The notes below the pieces were generated by a model. The model did no database searches, was not told the origin of the DNA, and saw nothing but the letters and a program-made list of their open reading frames with translations. Both the position numbers and the translations under genes were made by a program. Shown here piece after piece: positions 41,802 through 43,031 of a DNA stretch of 43,031 nucleotides. Each line of letters starts with the position of its first letter. Position 1 is the stretch's first letter. Source of the DNA: CAXSBR01 sp964236495 (GTDB taxonomy: Bacteria; Actinomycetota; Actinomycetes; Mycobacteriales; Jatrophihabitantaceae); the NCBI GenBank assembly GCA_964236495.1, contig CAXSBR010000025.1, forward strand, positions 1 through 43,031, written 5' to 3'.

Positions 41802-43031
41802 CCACCGCACCCGAACAGATCCTGAGCCAGGACGAGCAGATCGACGCGCTGGGCCGCTACGCGTTCGGCTGGTCTGACACCGATGCCGCCGGCGCCTCGG
41901 CTCGTCGTGGGGTCAGCCCCGAGGTCGTCGCCGACATCTCACGGCTGAAGAGTGAGCCGGCCTGGATGCTGGACAAGCGCCTCAAGGCGCTGGAGCTGTT
42001 CGACCGCAAGCCGATGCCCAGCTGGGGATCGGATCTGTCGGGTATCGACTTCGACAACATCAAGTACTTCGTGCGTTCGACGGAGAAGCAGGCCGCCACT
42101 TGGGAGGACCTGCCCGCAGAAATCAAGAACACCTACGACCGCCTCGGCATCCCCGAGGCGGAGAAGCAGCGCCTGGTTTCCGGCGTCGCCGCTCAGTACG
42201 AGTCCGAGGTCGTCTACCACAAGATCCGCGAGGACCTCGAGGCCCAGGGCGTCATCTTCGTCGACACCGACACCGGCCTGCGCGAGCACGAAGAGCTGTT
42301 TCGGGAGTACTTCGGCTCGGTGATCCCGTCCGGGGACAACAAATTCTCCGCGTTGAACTCCGCGGTGTGGTCGGGCGGCTCGTTCATCTACGTGCCCAAG
42401 GGCGTCCACGTCGACATTCCGCTGCAGGCCTACTTCCGCATCAACACCGAAAACATGGGCCAGTTCGAGCGCACGCTGATCATCGTCGACGAGGACGCCT
42501 ACATCCACTACGTCGAGGGCTGCACCGCGCCCATCTACAAGTCGGACTCGCTGCACTCGGCCGTCGTGGAGATCGTCGTCAAGAAGGGCGGGCGCTGCCG
42601 GTACACGACCATCCAGAACTGGTCGAACAACGTCTACAACCTGGTCACCAAGCGGGCCAAGGCCGAGGCCGGCGCCACGATGGAATGGGTCGATGGCAAC
42701 ATCGGTTCGAAGGTCACCATGAAGTACCCGGCCGTGTGGATGACGGGCGAGTACGCCAAGGGTGAGGTGCTGTCCATCGCCTTCGCCGGCGAGGGCCAGC
42801 ATCAGGACGCCGGGGCCAAGATGCTGCACCTGGCGCCGCACACCAGCTCCACGATCATCAGCAAGTCCGTCGCCCGCGGCGGCGGTCGGACGTCGTACCG
42901 GGGGCTGGTGCAGGTCAACAAGGGCGCTCACCACAGCGCCTCGACGGTCAAGTGCGATGCCCTGCTGGTGGACGACATCAGCCGCAGCGACACCTATCCC
43001 TACGTCGACGTGCGCGAGGACGACGTGTCGC
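41798..43031 (+). CDS. sufB: Fe-S cluster assembly protein SufB (3' partial)
   Basis: Scaffold subunit of the SufBCD complex that builds iron-sulfur clusters. The window holds 411 codons of an expected 470-480; the gene runs off the right edge. Segments seen include FGWSDTDAAGASARRGVS, WMLDKRLKALELF, FGSVIPSGDNKFSALNSAVWSGGSFIYVPKG, FRINTENMGQFERTLIIVDE, VEGCTAPIY, TIQNWSNNVYNLVTKRA and GGGRTSYRGLVQV. No intein interrupts the visible part, although mycobacterial SufB often carries one. AAGGAG stands seven bases before the ATG. The rest of the suf operon should follow outside the window. Confidence 0.97.
   Translation, partial: MTTAPEQILSQDEQIDALGRYAFGWSDTDAAGASARRGVSPEVVADISRLKSEPAWMLDKRLKALELFDRKPMPSWGSDLSGIDFDNIKYFVRSTEKQAATWEDLPAEIKNTYDRLGIPEAEKQRLVSGVAAQYESEVVYHKIREDLEAQGVIFVDTDTGLREHEELFREYFGSVIPSGDNKFSALNSAVWSGGSFIYVPKGVHVDIPLQAYFRINTENMGQFERTLIIVDEDAYIHYVEGCTAPIYKSDSLHSAVVEIVVKKGGRCRYTTIQNWSNNVYNLVTKRAKAEAGATMEWVDGNIGSKVTMKYPAVWMTGEYAKGEVLSIAFAGEGQHQDAGAKMLHLAPHTSSTIISKSVARGGGRTSYRGLVQVNKGAHHSASTVKCDALLVDDISRSDTYPYVDVREDDVS

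Noticed and set aside
42500..42560. Intein in SufB
   Set aside because: The VEGCTAPIYKSDSLHS region and the rest of the visible gene are continuous host protein.

Overview
The window is 43 kb of very GC-rich, densely packed bacterial chromosome. The gene set is that of an actinomycete: uvrC-rapZ-yvcK-whiA followed by gap-pgk-tpiA and secG, the tkt-tal-zwf-opcA-pgl block, separate ctaA and ctaB, and sufR-sufB. Many starts are GTG or TTG. Many genes overlap by four bases, and many others have a TANNNT box 6-7 bases before the start codon, which suggests leaderless mRNAs. I see no prophage, insertion sequence, CRISPR array, tRNA or rRNA. I cannot name the species.

Layout. (1) 1-7966: an aldo/keto reductase cut by the left edge, ung and a GNAT gene. 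A DUF4032 protein and an MBL hydrolase run on the minus strand, then proS and an S9 peptidase on the plus strand. (2) 7967-8312: a tandem hairpin repeat interrupted by a 100-N assembly gap. (3) 8313-12355: uvrA and an adenosine deaminase. (4) 12316-16490, minus strand: a five-gene cluster, the most unusual part of the window. It encodes MauE-like and MauD-like proteins, an unknown protein, a Tat-exported MauA-like cysteine-rich domain fused to LGFP repeats, and a polytopic membrane protein with a Ser-Pro-Cys motif. (5) 16573-25071: uvrC, rapZ, yvcK, whiA, gap, pgk and tpiA. (6) 25123-26510: a DUF4232 lipoprotein (minus), a perfect 18-bp-arm palindrome and secG. (7) 26580-33656, minus: the pentose phosphate operon tkt-tal-zwf-opcA-pgl. 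(8) 33897-40851: ctaB, an ATP-grasp protein and DUF445 on plus; ctaA, an ABC-2 transporter pair and a PlsC-like acyltransferase on minus. (9) 40951-43031: sufR with a likely operator, and sufB cut by the right edge.

How genes work together. gap, pgk and tpiA form the lower-glycolysis module. The tkt-to-pgl genes give both branches of the pentose phosphate pathway, with OpcA as the G6PDH assembly factor. ctaB and ctaA make heme O and heme A for aa3 oxidase. sufR probably represses itself and sufB. The Mau-like cluster looks like an export and disulfide-maturation line dedicated to one very cysteine-rich cell-surface protein. No methylamine dehydrogenase large subunit or MauG is present, so methylamine oxidation is not the likely role. 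I consider this cluster the best candidate for an undescribed system here.
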